Below are positions 8,135 through 16,713 of a stretch of 64,000 nt of DNA, in pieces (the stretch's first letter is position 1; each line of letters starts with the position of its first letter). Under the pieces are notes generated by a model. That model ran no database searches, was not told where the DNA came from, and was given only the letters and a program-made list of their open reading frames with translations. The stretch covers positions 1,178,001-1,242,000 of the forward strand of contig NZ_LN909065.1 of NCBI RefSeq assembly GCF_001486505.1. Direction: 5' to 3'. A program made the position numbers and the translations under genes. This DNA comes from Paenibacillus rubinfantis. Its GTDB lineage: Bacteria; Bacillota; Bacilli; Paenibacillales; Paenibacillaceae.

Positions 8135-8572
8135 TTATGATTTATTTTCTATATTTGCAAGCACTACGCCAAAAATTCGTCGCAAATGCTGTAAATCTTC
8201 CTCTTGCAGTTGATCAAAAAAACCTTCGAGCATCTCCTTCTGCCGTTCGGTGACCTGGTTGATGATTTCTCGGCCTCGATTGGTAATCGAGATGTTCACG
8301 ATCCGGCGGTCGTTCTCCCCGCGTTCCCGACTTACGAAGCCTTCCGTGACCAGCCGGTCTGTAATTCCCGTGATCGCTGCGGAGGTAATCCCCAGCGCCT
8401 CTGCCAGCTGGGATACGGTGTGCGTCCCGGAGGCGTTCAGCATGTAGAGCATTTTATATTGCGGGAAGCTAAGGTTAAACTCGCCTCCGCGTTTGTTCCA
8501 CTCCTGTGTGATCGCTTTGATCAGCGTTCGAAACATCGAGGTCACTTCGAACAGCTCTTCTTTTTTTACCAA
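8135..8572 (-). CDS. MarR-family transcriptional regulator of the efflux operon
   Basis: A 145-residue protein with the MarR winged helix-turn-helix: HTVSQLAEALGITSAAITGITDRLVTEGFVSRERGENDRRIVNISIT, in which the recognition helix is followed by the wing with the conserved DRR. Flanking helices give dimerisation. It is the first gene of a two-gene operon with the DHA2 exporter. A good promoter (8655-8683) and two ATTTAAAT palindromes (8615-8639) lie just upstream, in the position where a MarR dimer would repress its own operon. The start is supported by GAAAGGAGGAG about 10 nt upstream. Confidence 0.92.
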   Translation of the reverse strand: MVKKEELFEVTSMFRTLIKAITQEWNKRGGEFNLSFPQYKMLYMLNASGTHTVSQLAEALGITSAAITGITDRLVTEGFVSRERGENDRRIVNISITNRGREIINQVTERQKEMLEGFFDQLQEEDLQHLRRIFGVVLANIENKS

Positions 8573-8614
8573 TGCCGCTCCTCCTTTCTGCTTGAGCCGT
8601 CCGAATTATTTAAG

Positions 8615-8639
8615 ATTTAAATTAATTTACTATTTAAAT
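8615..8639. promoter_or_regulatory. Candidate MarR operator: two ATTTAAAT palindromes
   Basis: ATTTAAAT occurs at 8615-8622 and 8632-8639, start to start 17 bp, between the -10 element and the marR start. MarR proteins bind AT-rich palindromes of about this size in such positions. The assignment is inferred from position. Confidence 0.5.
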
Positions 8640-8654
8640 ATTTCAGCGCTTAAT

Positions 8655-8683
8655 AATATACTCCCTAACGAATCTCTCGTCAA
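8655..8683 (-). promoter_or_regulatory. SigA-type promoter of the marR-efflux operon
   Basis: On the minus strand TTGACG (8678-8683), a 17-bp spacer and TATATT (8655-8660). Confidence 0.75.
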
Positions 8684-8697
8684 GCCCTCCTTGCAAC

Positions 8698-8740
8698 AAA
8701 AAAAAAGCCGTTCTCCGGCCGCAAGGCCAGGGAACAGCTG
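8698..8740 (-). terminator. Terminator of the beta-galactosidase gene
   Basis: On the minus strand AGCTGTTCCCTGGCC pairs (with GU pairs) with GGCCGGAGAACGGCT across a TTGC loop and is followed by nine T residues. Confidence 0.85.
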
Positions 8741-8765
8741 ATTACTTATTATAGTAGATCTTCTT

Positions 8766-11700
8766 CTATTCCTCTTCCTTAAAAACGGGTTGGATCGTTA
8801 CCGCAAAATCAATCGACTTCTCAGCAAACTGATAAGGCTCCGCCAACTGCGGTCCGCAGGAGCCGGACCCCGCACCGCTCATCCGGTAATCAAGCGTCAC
8901 GATCGTTTCAGGACGACGCTGAAGCTCATACGTGTGTTGCGCCGCCGTCAGGTCTTCGGCGGTGTAATGCAACGCCTGGAACGAGAATGGCTCCCCGGCC
9001 GTAAATTTCAGCCCCATACCTTGGACATTGGAAGCAATCGCCCAATCGGTGCCGTAACGGGAACCGGTCTCCTGCGGCATCACGTAATTCTCGAACATAT
9101 CGTCCACGGACAACAGGTACTTGCCTTTGCGTACGCTCGCCCGCTTGTCGATATAGCTCTCATGCGGGCCGAAGCCGTAATACTCGATCTCCTCGGTCCC
9201 TTTTGGCATCGTGAGTTCGAGGCCGAAGCGAGGTAAAAACGGGAGGTTCTCACGCACGTCAGCATGAACCGCCAGCTTCACTTCCCCCGTTCCCTCAACC
9301 GTCCAAACGGCGCTGCCGCGTACGAACGGTTCGAAGGTGTAGCTGGCGAGCGAGAAGTCGACGCGGATTTCGACTGAAGCGTCCGGCTTTTGCTCCCAAC
9401 GGCTGGCGTATACCTTCATGGCCGTATGATGGAGACCGGCAGCTTCCCATTCCTTACGGATGTGCATGTCATTGTCCATCGGTGCCCGCCACAGATTAAA
9501 CCGCGCCGGCCGAGAGAGCAGCGGAATGCCTTGCTTTGTTATTTGCTGCGGCATGCCTAACTTCAGATCAAAGACGTGTTCGAAATCAAATCCGGTCACC
9601 GTAAGACGTCCTTCTTGTTCCTCCGCTTTCATAAAAGCAGCGTACTCCCGGAGGACCGGCAGCTCTTGGCGCAACAGGCCTTGCGCCCCCGGCAATTCAA
9701 ATTGATAGAAGGCGATTTCATAGCCTTCCTCCGCCCAAGCGGTATCCTGCTGCTGCCGAACAGAGCAGGTCAATACGATCGGTCCCGGCACCTCCTGCGG
9801 CAGATCGTATGGAAGGTTCAACTCTTGGGTCTCCCCCGGTTCGGCGGTTAGCAGGCCTGACCGCCCTTGCTGCAGCACTTCTCCCTCCCGCTCCAGCTTC
9901 CAGCTCACCGCTAGATGCGACAGATTGCTGAAGTCATACCGGTTCAGTACGCGGAACCGTCCTTGGCCGGCATCCTCGGCGTCGATGTGAACGGGCGCAA
10001 TGACCTGCTTCAATTCCAACAAGCCGGTGTGCGGCCGACGATCCGGAAATACGAGCCCGTCGATGCAGAAGTTCCCGTCGTTTGGCTGCTCGCCAAAATC
10101 GCCGCCATAGGCAAAATAACGCTGTCCGTCCGGCGTTTCCGCGGCTATGCCGTGGTCGCACCATTCCCAAACGCAGCCGCCCATTAGCTTCGGATAGCGA
10201 TAAATCACATTCCAGTAATCCTGCAAATCCCCGGGTCCGTTGCCCATGGCATGGCTATATTCGCATAGGAACAGCGGCTTGGTGCTGTTCTCATCCAGGG
10301 CATAGCGCTCGATCTCCTTAACTGAAGTGTACATACGGCTATCCATGTCAAGACAAGACGTGTTCGGATCGCTGTAATACCGGGGATCCGCTCCTTCGTA
10401 ATGCACCGGACGGGAGGCGTCCCGCGCTTTCGTCCACTCCGCCATCGCCATATGGTTGGGTCCATAACCGGATTCGTTGCCCATCGACCAGATGATGACG
10501 GAGGCGTGGTTTTTGTCCCGCTCGACCATACGAACCGCCCGCTCCACAAACGCTTCCCGCCATTCCGGAGCCTTCGACAGCTTGTGGAAGACCCCTTCCT
10601 CCAGTTCGCCCGTACGGGTTACGCCATGGCACTCCAAGTCCGCTTCATCTATAACGTAAAACCCGTATTCATCACAAAGGTCAAGAAACTTCGGATCGTT
10701 GGGATAATGCGACGTGCGGATCGTGTTGACATTATGACGCTTCATTAACTTTAGATCCGCAATCATATGATTTACCGGGATCGTCTGTCCCAGCTCTGGA
10801 TGGGAATCGTGGCGGTTAACCCCCTTCAGCTTCACGGCGCGGCCGTTGATGCGGAAGATGCCGTCTACGATCTCTACCTTTTTGAAGCCCATCCGAAAAC
10901 GCAACACCTCTTGCCCCGCCGTCAAAAACAGTTCATACAGCCGAGGCTGCTCGGCGTTCCACAACTGCGGCTGCGGCACGTCCAGCTCAATCGTCCCTTT
11001 GCCGTCGATTTGCGCCTCCTGCCGTCCAACCAGCTTGCCCGACGGATCCCATATTTCCGCTTGTACCTTCAGGTTGCCCGTCGTTTCGATCTCGGAACGG
11101 AGCTTGCCTTCGGTCAGATCGCCCGACAACAGCGGTTGGTTAAATACGTCGCGGATATGCGCGGTATCCCGGGACAACAAATAGACGTCGCGATAAATGC
11201 CGGAGAAGCGCCAAACGTCTTGATCCTCCAAATATGTACCGTCGCACCACTTCAACACCAGCACGGCGATGCGATTGCGGCCCGCCGCAACGAACGGCGA
11301 AAGATCGAATTCCGCCGGAATCCGGCTGCCTTGGCTGTACCCGACGAAGCGGCCGTTCACCCACAAATAAAAACAGGCGTTCACCCCTTCAAACACGATA
11401 TGGGTCTCTTTCTTCGTCCACGCTTCCGGGAGATTAAAATCCCTCACATATGCGCCCGCCGGATTGTCGTCCGGTACATACGGCGGATCATAAGGAATCG
11501 GATAGTTGACGTTTGTATAGTGCAGCTGATCATAACCGTTAGTTTGCCAGCAGGAAGGTACGATCAGGTCATCCCAAGCGCTGGCGTCTGTTTCTGCTTC
11601 AAAAAAACGCTCGTCGACCTCGCGAACCCGCGGATGATAACGGAATTTCCACATCCCGTTAAGCGTTTGGTAATGCGGTGAACGGCCGCGTTTCCCCGTC

Positions 11701-11807
11701 CGCGCCGTCTCGGCATTAGCGTACGGAATAAAGGAGGCGCGGGCCGGCAGCCGGCCGATGTGCAGACACGATAGATTTTCCCATTCACGATTCAGTTCCA
11801 AGCTCAT
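8766..11807 (-). CDS. lacZ: Beta-galactosidase, glycoside hydrolase family 2 (LacZ type)
   Basis: A 1013-residue cytoplasmic enzyme of full LacZ length. It shows the order sugar-binding domain (SCWQTNGYDQLHYTNVNYPIPYDPP), immunoglobulin-like domain, TIM barrel, and C-terminal beta-galactosidase small chain. Catalytic motifs are visible: ASVIIWSMGNESGYGPN with the acid/base Glu, and PLFLCEYSHAMGNGPG with the nucleophile Glu; DEADLECHG is also conserved. It hydrolyses lactose and other beta-D-galactosides. It has no signal peptide. A divergent AraC regulator starts 110 bp away, a standard arrangement for substrate-induced hydrolases, so it probably activates this gene. No dedicated transporter is next to it. 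In the absence of a permease the natural substrate may be a plant galacto-oligosaccharide. Confidence 0.95.
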   Translation of the reverse strand: MSLELNREWENLSCLHIGRLPARASFIPYANAETARTGKRGRSPHYQTLNGMWKFRYHPRVREVDERFFEAETDASAWDDLIVPSCWQTNGYDQLHYTNVNYPIPYDPPYVPDDNPAGAYVRDFNLPEAWTKKETHIVFEGVNACFYLWVNGRFVGYSQGSRIPAEFDLSPFVAAGRNRIAVLVLKWCDGTYLEDQDVWRFSGIYRDVYLLSRDTAHIRDVFNQPLLSGDLTEGKLRSEIETTGNLKVQAEIWDPSGKLVGRQEAQIDGKGTIELDVPQPQLWNAEQPRLYELFLTAGQEVLRFRMGFKKVEIVDGIFRINGRAVKLKGVNRHDSHPELGQTIPVNHMIADLKLMKRHNVNTIRTSHYPNDPKFLDLCDEYGFYVIDEADLECHGVTRTGELEEGVFHKLSKAPEWREAFVERAVRMVERDKNHASVIIWSMGNESGYGPNHMAMAEWTKARDASRPVHYEGADPRYYSDPNTSCLDMDSRMYTSVKEIERYALDENSTKPLFLCEYSHAMGNGPGDLQDYWNVIYRYPKLMGGCVWEWCDHGIAAETPDGQRYFAYGGDFGEQPNDGNFCIDGLVFPDRRPHTGLLELKQVIAPVHIDAEDAGQGRFRVLNRYDFSNLSHLAVSWKLEREGEVLQQGRSGLLTAEPGETQELNLPYDLPQEVPGPIVLTCSVRQQQDTAWAEEGYEIAFYQFELPGAQGLLRQELPVLREYAAFMKAEEQEGRLTVTGFDFEHVFDLKLGMPQQITKQGIPLLSRPARFNLWRAPMDNDMHIRKEWEAAGLHHTAMKVYASRWEQKPDASVEIRVDFSLASYTFEPFVRGSAVWTVEGTGEVKLAVHADVRENLPFLPRFGLELTMPKGTEEIEYYGFGPHESYIDKRASVRKGKYLLSVDDMFENYVMPQETGSRYGTDWAIASNVQGMGLKFTAGEPFSFQALHYTAEDLTAAQHTYELQRRPETIVTLDYRMSGAGSGSCGPQLAEPYQFAEKSIDFAVTIQPVFKEEE

Positions 11808-11833
11808 TCACACTCCCAAAACGATTTGCTCTC

Positions 11834-11904
11834 ATTATAGAGGTGAGCTATAATCGGGCGGAAGCCACAAATCGGACAATCCACCAGACAAAATGGACAA
11901 AATG
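11834..11904. promoter_or_regulatory. Divergent lacZ/araC control region with a direct repeat
   Basis: TATAAT lies on the minus strand at 11834-11839 for lacZ, with no good -35 box, as expected for an activated promoter. TATAAT on the plus strand at 11849-11854 with TTGCTC 17 bp upstream can serve the AraC gene. The sequence GACAAAATG is repeated back to back at 11887-11895 and 11896-11904, a likely AraC-type direct-repeat site. Confidence 0.5.
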
Positions 11905-11916
11905 GAGTGAACCGCC

Positions 11917-12792
11917 ATGGACCTGCTGCCGCTCAAAAGCAATTTGACCCCCTCGCACAACGAGATTCTGCCGCTGACCGTGTATACGGTAGGAACGGAA
12001 ATTCAGCCGCCGCTTACGCGGATGAAGGGATTTTCCGCACATCAGCTGTTCTTGACCCTCTCCGGGGCGGGGCAGTTCCGCCGGTTACATGTCGACAAGG
12101 ACAAATGGGACATCCTCCATCCCGGCCAGCTGCTCTTCATCCCGGCCGGATGCGCCCACGAATATATGCCTTACGGGGAACAACCGTGGTTCGTCGGATA
12201 CGTTACGCTGCTGGAAAACTTCGGTGATGTGCTAAGCCGCTGGGGTTTTGGCGATGCTCCACGTCTGCTGCAGCTCTCGGACGTCACCTTGTTTACAGAC
12301 CGCCTGCTTGCCATTTGGCAGTTATCCGGCAACGAGCATGACCCTTGGCAAACGACGGAGCTGTTGTACTCGCTGCTGCTGGCGATCCTCAAGGACACGT
12401 CAGGCCAAACGAGCCGGCAGACCGATTCATCTATCCCATCGCTTCAGCCCTCTGCTCCCCCTGTCTCCTACCGGACATCGGTCGTGGATGTGGCGGTTCG
12501 CTTCCTGCATGACCACTTGAACCGGCCGATCACGATCGCCGGGTTGGCGGGTCATGTCGGCTATTCACAGAAGCAGCTGACCCGGCTGTTCCGGCAAGCG
12601 ATGGGATTAACGCCGCTGCAATACCTCCATCAGATCCGGCTGAAAACGGCTCGGCATCTGCTCCTCGAGCATCCCGACATGACGATCCGCCAGGCCGCGG
12701 CGTATGTCGGCTTGGAGCCGGTGTATTTTGCCCGGCTGTACAAGCGCGAGTTCCAGCGCCTGCCGTCGGAAGAGCTGCGCGAGGGGCGGTAG
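11917..12792 (+). CDS. AraC-family regulator, probable activator of lacZ
   Basis: A 291-residue protein with an N-terminal cupin-like sensing domain (HQLFLTLSGAGQFRR, HPGQLLFIPAGCAHEYMPYG) and a C-terminal AraC DNA-binding domain with two helix-turn-helix units (PITIAGLAGHVGYSQKQLTRLFRQAMGLTPLQYLHQIRLKTARHLL and MTIRQAAAYVGLEPVYFARLYKREF). It is transcribed away from the beta-galactosidase gene, sharing a 110-bp control region. GGAGTG precedes the ATG by 7 nt. Known relatives bind a sugar in the cupin pocket and activate the divergent hydrolase. The ligand is not visible from sequence. Confidence 0.9.
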   Translation: MDLLPLKSNLTPSHNEILPLTVYTVGTEIQPPLTRMKGFSAHQLFLTLSGAGQFRRLHVDKDKWDILHPGQLLFIPAGCAHEYMPYGEQPWFVGYVTLLENFGDVLSRWGFGDAPRLLQLSDVTLFTDRLLAIWQLSGNEHDPWQTTELLYSLLLAILKDTSGQTSRQTDSSIPSLQPSAPPVSYRTSVVDVAVRFLHDHLNRPITIAGLAGHVGYSQKQLTRLFRQAMGLTPLQYLHQIRLKTARHLLLEHPDMTIRQAAAYVGLEPVYFARLYKREFQRLPSEELREGR

Positions 12793-12823
12793 ACCGCCGC
12801 CCGAGGAGGTCGCGGACACCTGC

Positions 12824-13744
12824 CTATGGTGCAGTGCGCACCAAATGCCGCTTGATAAATTCCGGCCAGGCCGCTCGCATCTCCGCGGTTTCCATATGGC
12901 CGCCGCCGGTGATGACGGTCTGCCAATGGTCCGGCCTCCCGACGGCCGCATAGGCTTCCCGCAGGCCCCGATCCAACAGCTGCACCCCTTCGATCGGGCA
13001 AAGCCGGTCGTTTCGGCCAACCAAGCTCAGCCGGGGCCGGGGAGCGATTAGCTTTTGAATCTCAAGGGTCGTAAAATGCTTCAGCAGCCCGGGAACGTAA
13101 AAATAGAACCCGTGATGCTCCAGGCCTCGCTTGGCGATCAGGGTTTCTGCATCAACCTGACCGCAGAGGTCAACCACGACGCCCACCCGCTCGTCAAGCG
13201 CCGCCAGCCACCAGGCCATCAGGCCGCCCATGGACATCCCGATCGTTCCGATTCGCGAGGCATCCACATCCTCCCGGGTACACAGGTAATCGATCAGCCG
13301 ATGATGATCATAGAGCATCATGCCCCATAACGACCGCCCGTTCCACAACATCTCCTTGACCAGTTCGCCTTCGCTTTTGCCGCTGCGTTCGTTGAAGGCC
13401 CACATGTCGATACTGCACACCGCACACCCTAAATCCGTCAACACTTTGGCAAAAGACGGCTCTTGAAGGTAACCGCTGCTGCGAATCAGCTCCTTGCGGC
13501 CGTTTCCATAATTGCCGCCATGAGAATGATTAAACACGACAAGCGGGTAAGGTCCCTCGCCCTCCCTTGGCTTGGCGAAATAGGCCGGCACAAGCTCCAG
13601 CCCGTTTAAATCCAGCAGCAACGTCTCCAGCTCATACCCGTCAAACGTTTCTCGCTTCAGCAGCCGAGCCGAAACGGCTCTTTCGGCGGCGGGCAAATCC
13701 CCAAGCAGTTCCCATAATTTTGACCGACTTTCCTCCACGCGCAT
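12824..13744 (-). CDS. Alpha/beta hydrolase (dienelactone hydrolase-like)
   Basis: A 306-residue cytoplasmic alpha/beta hydrolase. The oxyanion region PLVVFNHSHGGNYG, the nucleophile elbow IGTIGMSMGGLMAWW (Ser), the acid in LVGRNDRLCP (Asp) and the catalytic His in ITGGGHMET are all present and in order. The family includes acetyl esterases and dienelactone hydrolases acting on sugar esters. It converges with the AraC gene (31-bp gap) and its promoter region is shared with the divergent LacI-type hexuronate regulator gene. The neighbourhood suggests deacetylation of plant oligosaccharides, but this is inference. No signal peptide. Confidence 0.82.
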   Translation of the reverse strand: MRVEESRSKLWELLGDLPAAERAVSARLLKRETFDGYELETLLLDLNGLELVPAYFAKPREGEGPYPLVVFNHSHGGNYGNGRKELIRSSGYLQEPSFAKVLTDLGCAVCSIDMWAFNERSGKSEGELVKEMLWNGRSLWGMMLYDHHRLIDYLCTREDVDASRIGTIGMSMGGLMAWWLAALDERVGVVVDLCGQVDAETLIAKRGLEHHGFYFYVPGLLKHFTTLEIQKLIAPRPRLSLVGRNDRLCPIEGVQLLDRGLREAYAAVGRPDHWQTVITGGGHMETAEMRAAWPEFIKRHLVRTAP

Positions 13745-13775
13745 GTCCTCCTCCCTCCCATTGATTCTACCTGAT

Positions 13776-13790
13776 ATTATAGCGCTTACA
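13776..13790 (-). promoter_or_regulatory. Promoter -10 with overlapping cre-like sequence, hydrolase gene
   Basis: On the minus strand TATAAT (13776-13781) lies 31 bp from the hydrolase start. TGTAAGCGCTATAA (13777-13790) overlaps it and matches the CcpA cre consensus except for the last conserved C. The -35 box is weak (TTGCTG). Confidence 0.4.
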
Positions 13791-13813
13791 TCCGTCCGTC
13801 AGCAAATTTTATT

Positions 13814-13885
13814 TTCACGTGTGCAAAGCCTGTTTTTCTTGACTTTTTGAAGTTATGGGGCATACAATGAAAACGTGAAAATAAC
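13814..13885. promoter_or_regulatory. LacI-type operators flanking the uxa regulator promoter
   Basis: The 14-mer TTCACGTGTGCAAA (13814-13827) recurs exactly before uxaB at 15188-15201. A related inverted copy, TTATTTTCACGTTTTC on the minus strand, lies at 13869-13884. Between them sits a good promoter: TTGACT at 13839-13844, 18-bp spacer, TACAAT at 13863-13868. Operators on both sides of the promoter suggest autorepression, possibly by looping. Confidence 0.65.
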
Positions 13886-13915
13886 AAGCAACTCTTCTGC
13901 GAAAGATGAGGTTCT

Positions 13916-14950
13916 ATGATTACGATCAAAGACATTGCCCGCGTGGCTGGTGTGTCTCATACCACGGTGTCTCGGGCGCTGAACGGCAGCCCGCTGATTA
14001 AGCCGGAGACACGGGACAAAATCGAAAAAATCGCCGCCGACATGAATTACGTTCCCAACGTCAGCGCCAAAAGTTTAGTGATGAAGAGGACGTATACGAT
14101 CGGGCTGTTTTTCTCCAGCATCGATCAAGGCACGTCAGCCAGCTTCCTCGTTGATGCGATTAAAGGCATACATCATGCGCTGGACGAGAACTACAGCCTG
14201 ACTGTGCACGGAATCGACGGGATCCGCCATTTGGAGGGCATCTCGCCGCACCGCTTTGACGGCATTCTGGTGATGAGCCAAAGCGATGCGGACAACGCGT
14301 TTATTTATCACGTCAAGAAGGCGGGCATTCCGCTGGTCGTCCTCAACCGCCATCTGGACGATCCCGGCATGGCCAACGTTGTGGCGAACGACCGCGAAGG
14401 CGTGCGGGAAGCGATCGATTATGCGATTGGCCAGGGCCATCGACGGCTGGCGATCATGGAAGGCAAGGCCGGCTTCCGATCGGCGGCCGAACGGAAGCAG
14501 GGCTTCCTGGAAAGCCTGCTCGCCCATGGGCTCTCCCTCCCCGCCGAATATCAGGCGGCCGGCGATTACAGCATCGACAGCGGGTTCCGGAGGATGAACG
14601 CTTTGCTGGATCTGCCCGAGCCGCCTACGCTGGTGTTTTGCGCGAACGATGATATGGCGATCGGGGCGATGAACGCTTGCTACGCTCGGGGCGTGAGCGT
14701 GCCGGATCAGGTGTCGCTGATCGGATTCGACGATATCGTGTTCGCCAGCTACACGAATCCGGCCCTGACGACGATCCGCAAGCCGGTCGCCGAGATCAGC
14801 GAGCTAGGCACCCGCAAACTGATCGAGCTGATGCAGCCCGCAGGTCCGGGGTCGAGCCAAGCGGACAAGGAGCCGCCCACGGGGGCGCCGAGCGAGACCC
14901 TGTTTGTCCCAACGACGCTGATGATCCGCCAATCGGTTGCCGCAATCTAG
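13916..14950 (+). CDS. LacI-family regulator of hexuronate catabolism
   Basis: A 344-residue LacI/GalR protein. Residues 1-60 are the helix-turn-helix and hinge (ITIKDIARVAGVSHTTVSRALNGSPLIKPETRDKI, hinge helix NVSAKSLVMKRT); residues 60-340 are the periplasmic-binding-protein-like sensor (TYTIGLFFSS, LVFCANDDMAIGAMNACYARGVSVPDQVSLIGFDD, LTTIRKPVAEI). It is followed by uxaB and uxaA on the same strand, and the same 14-bp sequence stands before its own promoter and before uxaB. It therefore probably represses the locus until a hexuronate or a pathway intermediate binds. There is no standard terminator; a 13-bp perfect hairpin of array C starts about 20 nt after the stop. Confidence 0.9.
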   Translation: MITIKDIARVAGVSHTTVSRALNGSPLIKPETRDKIEKIAADMNYVPNVSAKSLVMKRTYTIGLFFSSIDQGTSASFLVDAIKGIHHALDENYSLTVHGIDGIRHLEGISPHRFDGILVMSQSDADNAFIYHVKKAGIPLVVLNRHLDDPGMANVVANDREGVREAIDYAIGQGHRRLAIMEGKAGFRSAAERKQGFLESLLAHGLSLPAEYQAAGDYSIDSGFRRMNALLDLPEPPTLVFCANDDMAIGAMNACYARGVSVPDQVSLIGFDDIVFASYTNPALTTIRKPVAEISELGTRKLIELMQPAGPGSSQADKEPPTGAPSETLFVPTTLMIRQSVAAI

Positions 14951-14970
14951 CAGCGTCGTCTGCCGACAAG

Positions 14971-15160
14971 AAAATAACTGCAGGGATGCAGTTATTTTCG
15001 GGTGTTTGGTCGTGTTTGCGGCCAATAGTTGCAATAATGCAGTTATTTGGGGTCCATATCGCTCGAACTAGAGATTTGGCCAGAAATAACTGCACTATAG
15101 ACGTTATTTGCCCAAAATCGGCGATCCAGGCAAAAATAGATGCATTCTTGCAGCTATTTT
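14971..15160. repeat. Array C: four ATAACTGCA-N4-TGCAGTTAT palindromes
   Basis: Units centre at about 14984.5, 15035.5, 15096.5 and 15146.5, with steps of 51, 61 and 50 nt. Loops are always 4 nt and differ in sequence (GGGA, ATAA, CTAT, TTCT). The first unit, closest to the lacI stop, is perfect over 13 bp per arm; the third is degenerate in its right arm. The core TGCA-N4-TGCA is the same design as in arrays A and B with different outer arms. Confidence 0.85.
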
Positions 15161-15187
15161 CTCCTGCCCGGGTCGCGTCCCAAATTG

Positions 15188-15201
15188 TTCACGTGTGCAA
15201 A
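15188..15201. promoter_or_regulatory. LacI-type operator before uxaB
   Basis: Exact copy of the 14-mer found at 13814-13827. A weak promoter can be drawn around it (TTGTTC at 15185-15190 and TAATCT 16 bp on), which would place the operator in the promoter spacer. Confidence 0.65.
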
Positions 15202-15270
15202 ACATTTAATCTAGTGCGTTATCTCGTTCCTTTCCATGATGAATGATGCGAAAAAGGAGTTGTGAAGCCC

Positions 15271-16713
15271 ATGGATACACCCCTTCATCCGCCATTATCC
15301 CGAGCTTTAGTTCCCGACTTGCCCACCTATCCGGAACGGATGATTCAGTTCGGCGAGGGCAATTTTATGCGCGCCTTCACCGTCTGGCAGGTGCAACAGA
15401 TGAACCAGCAAGGCCGGTTTCAAGGCAGCGTGGTGATGGTCAAGCCGCAGGCCAGTCCGGTATCCGAGCACTATGCGAGGCAGGATCACCTCTACACCGT
15501 ACTAATTAACGGGATCGCCGAGCAGCAAGTCGTGAACGAATATGAGATCCTCCACTCCGTCAGCCGGTTGATCAGCCCGTACACCGAGTACGAACAGTTT
15601 CTCGCCCTGGCAGAGCAAGATTCCCTCGAGTTCATCACCTCGAACACAACCGAGGCCGGCATCGCTTACAACCCGGAGGATCGCCTGACGGATAGGCCGC
15701 AGCGCAGCTTCCCCGGCAAACTAACCGCCCTGCTCTATCGGCGCTATCAGTTGGGGAAAGCAGGATTTACGATTATCCCCTGCGAGCTGATCGATCGCAA
15801 CGGCGAGAAGCTGCGGGAGATCGTGCTGCGTTACGCTGCGGATTGGAAGCTCGGCGACGGGTTCACGGCGTGGCTTGAACGGGAAAATACCTTTTGCTGC
15901 AGCTTGGTGGACCGCATCGTCCCCGGATTCCCGCAGGAAAAAGCGGAGCAGCTGGAGCGCGAGCTCGGCTACCAAGACCGCTTGATGGTGACCGCCGAGC
16001 CTTACCTGCTGTGGGTTATTGAGGGCCCGGCCTGGCTGCCTGAACGGCTGCCGCTGACCGAAGCCGGATTAAACGTCATCTTCACCGATGATCTGCGCCC
16101 GTATCGCGAGCAAAAGGTCCACCTGCTGAACGGCCCCCACACTGCGATGGCCGCTCTAGGCTTACTCGCCGGACTGGAGACGGTGGAGGAAGTGATGAAC
16201 GATGAGGATTTGTCCGTATTCGTCCGGGAGCTGATGGGCGCGGAGATCGTTCCGATGCTGGATTTGCCCAAGACGGGGCTGCTCACTTACGCTGCAGCCG
16301 TGCGGGAACGGTTTATGAACCCGTTTATCCGGCATGAGCTGGCTTCGATCTCCCTGAACAGCATCGCCAAATTCAAGACCCGGCTGCTGCCCGTCCTTCT
16401 GCGTTACCAGCGGGAACGCGGCGAGCTGCCGAAGCGCATCACCCTGGCTTTCGCTGCGCTGCTGGTCGGCTACCGAGGCGACCGGCTGGAACGCAAGGAC
16501 AGCCCGGACGTGCTTGCCCTTTTCGATGCGGCTTGGACGCGGCCCAAGGAAGTGATTCCGACCCTTTTAGAGGAAGCCAAGTTATGGGGTGAGGATTTGA
16601 CCGGCGTTCCCGAACTCGCCGAAACCTTGGAGCAATATGTGCGGAAGCTGGACGCGTTTGGCGCCAGGGCCACGTTACAATGGATAGGAGGCGGCAGCCC
16701 ATGCGGCGATTAA
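15271..16713 (+). CDS. uxaB: Tagaturonate reductase
   Basis: A 480-residue oxidoreductase of the mannitol dehydrogenase family. The N-terminal Rossmann motif MIQFGEGNFMRAFTVWQV and the C-terminal substrate domain (HLLNGPHTAMAALGLLAG, SISLNSIAKFKTRLLPVL with the catalytic Lys) match UxaB. It reduces D-tagaturonate to D-altronate with NADH, the second step of galacturonate breakdown after UxaC. AAGGAG stands 11 nt before the ATG at 15271; an in-frame GTG at 15262 is too close to it. The 3' end overlaps the start of uxaA by 13 bp, so the two are translated together. Only uxaA and uxaB are here; uxaC, kdgK and kdgA must be elsewhere. Confidence 0.93.
   Translation: MDTPLHPPLSRALVPDLPTYPERMIQFGEGNFMRAFTVWQVQQMNQQGRFQGSVVMVKPQASPVSEHYARQDHLYTVLINGIAEQQVVNEYEILHSVSRLISPYTEYEQFLALAEQDSLEFITSNTTEAGIAYNPEDRLTDRPQRSFPGKLTALLYRRYQLGKAGFTIIPCELIDRNGEKLREIVLRYAADWKLGDGFTAWLERENTFCCSLVDRIVPGFPQEKAEQLERELGYQDRLMVTAEPYLLWVIEGPAWLPERLPLTEAGLNVIFTDDLRPYREQKVHLLNGPHTAMAALGLLAGLETVEEVMNDEDLSVFVRELMGAEIVPMLDLPKTGLLTYAAAVRERFMNPFIRHELASISLNSIAKFKTRLLPVLLRYQRERGELPKRITLAFAALLVGYRGDRLERKDSPDVLALFDAAWTRPKEVIPTLLEEAKLWGEDLTGVPELAETLEQYVRKLDAFGARATLQWIGGGSPCGD

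Noticed and set aside
9934..10170. Several short frames inside lacZ on both strands
   Set aside because: They lie within a clear full-length GH2 gene and have no independent signals.
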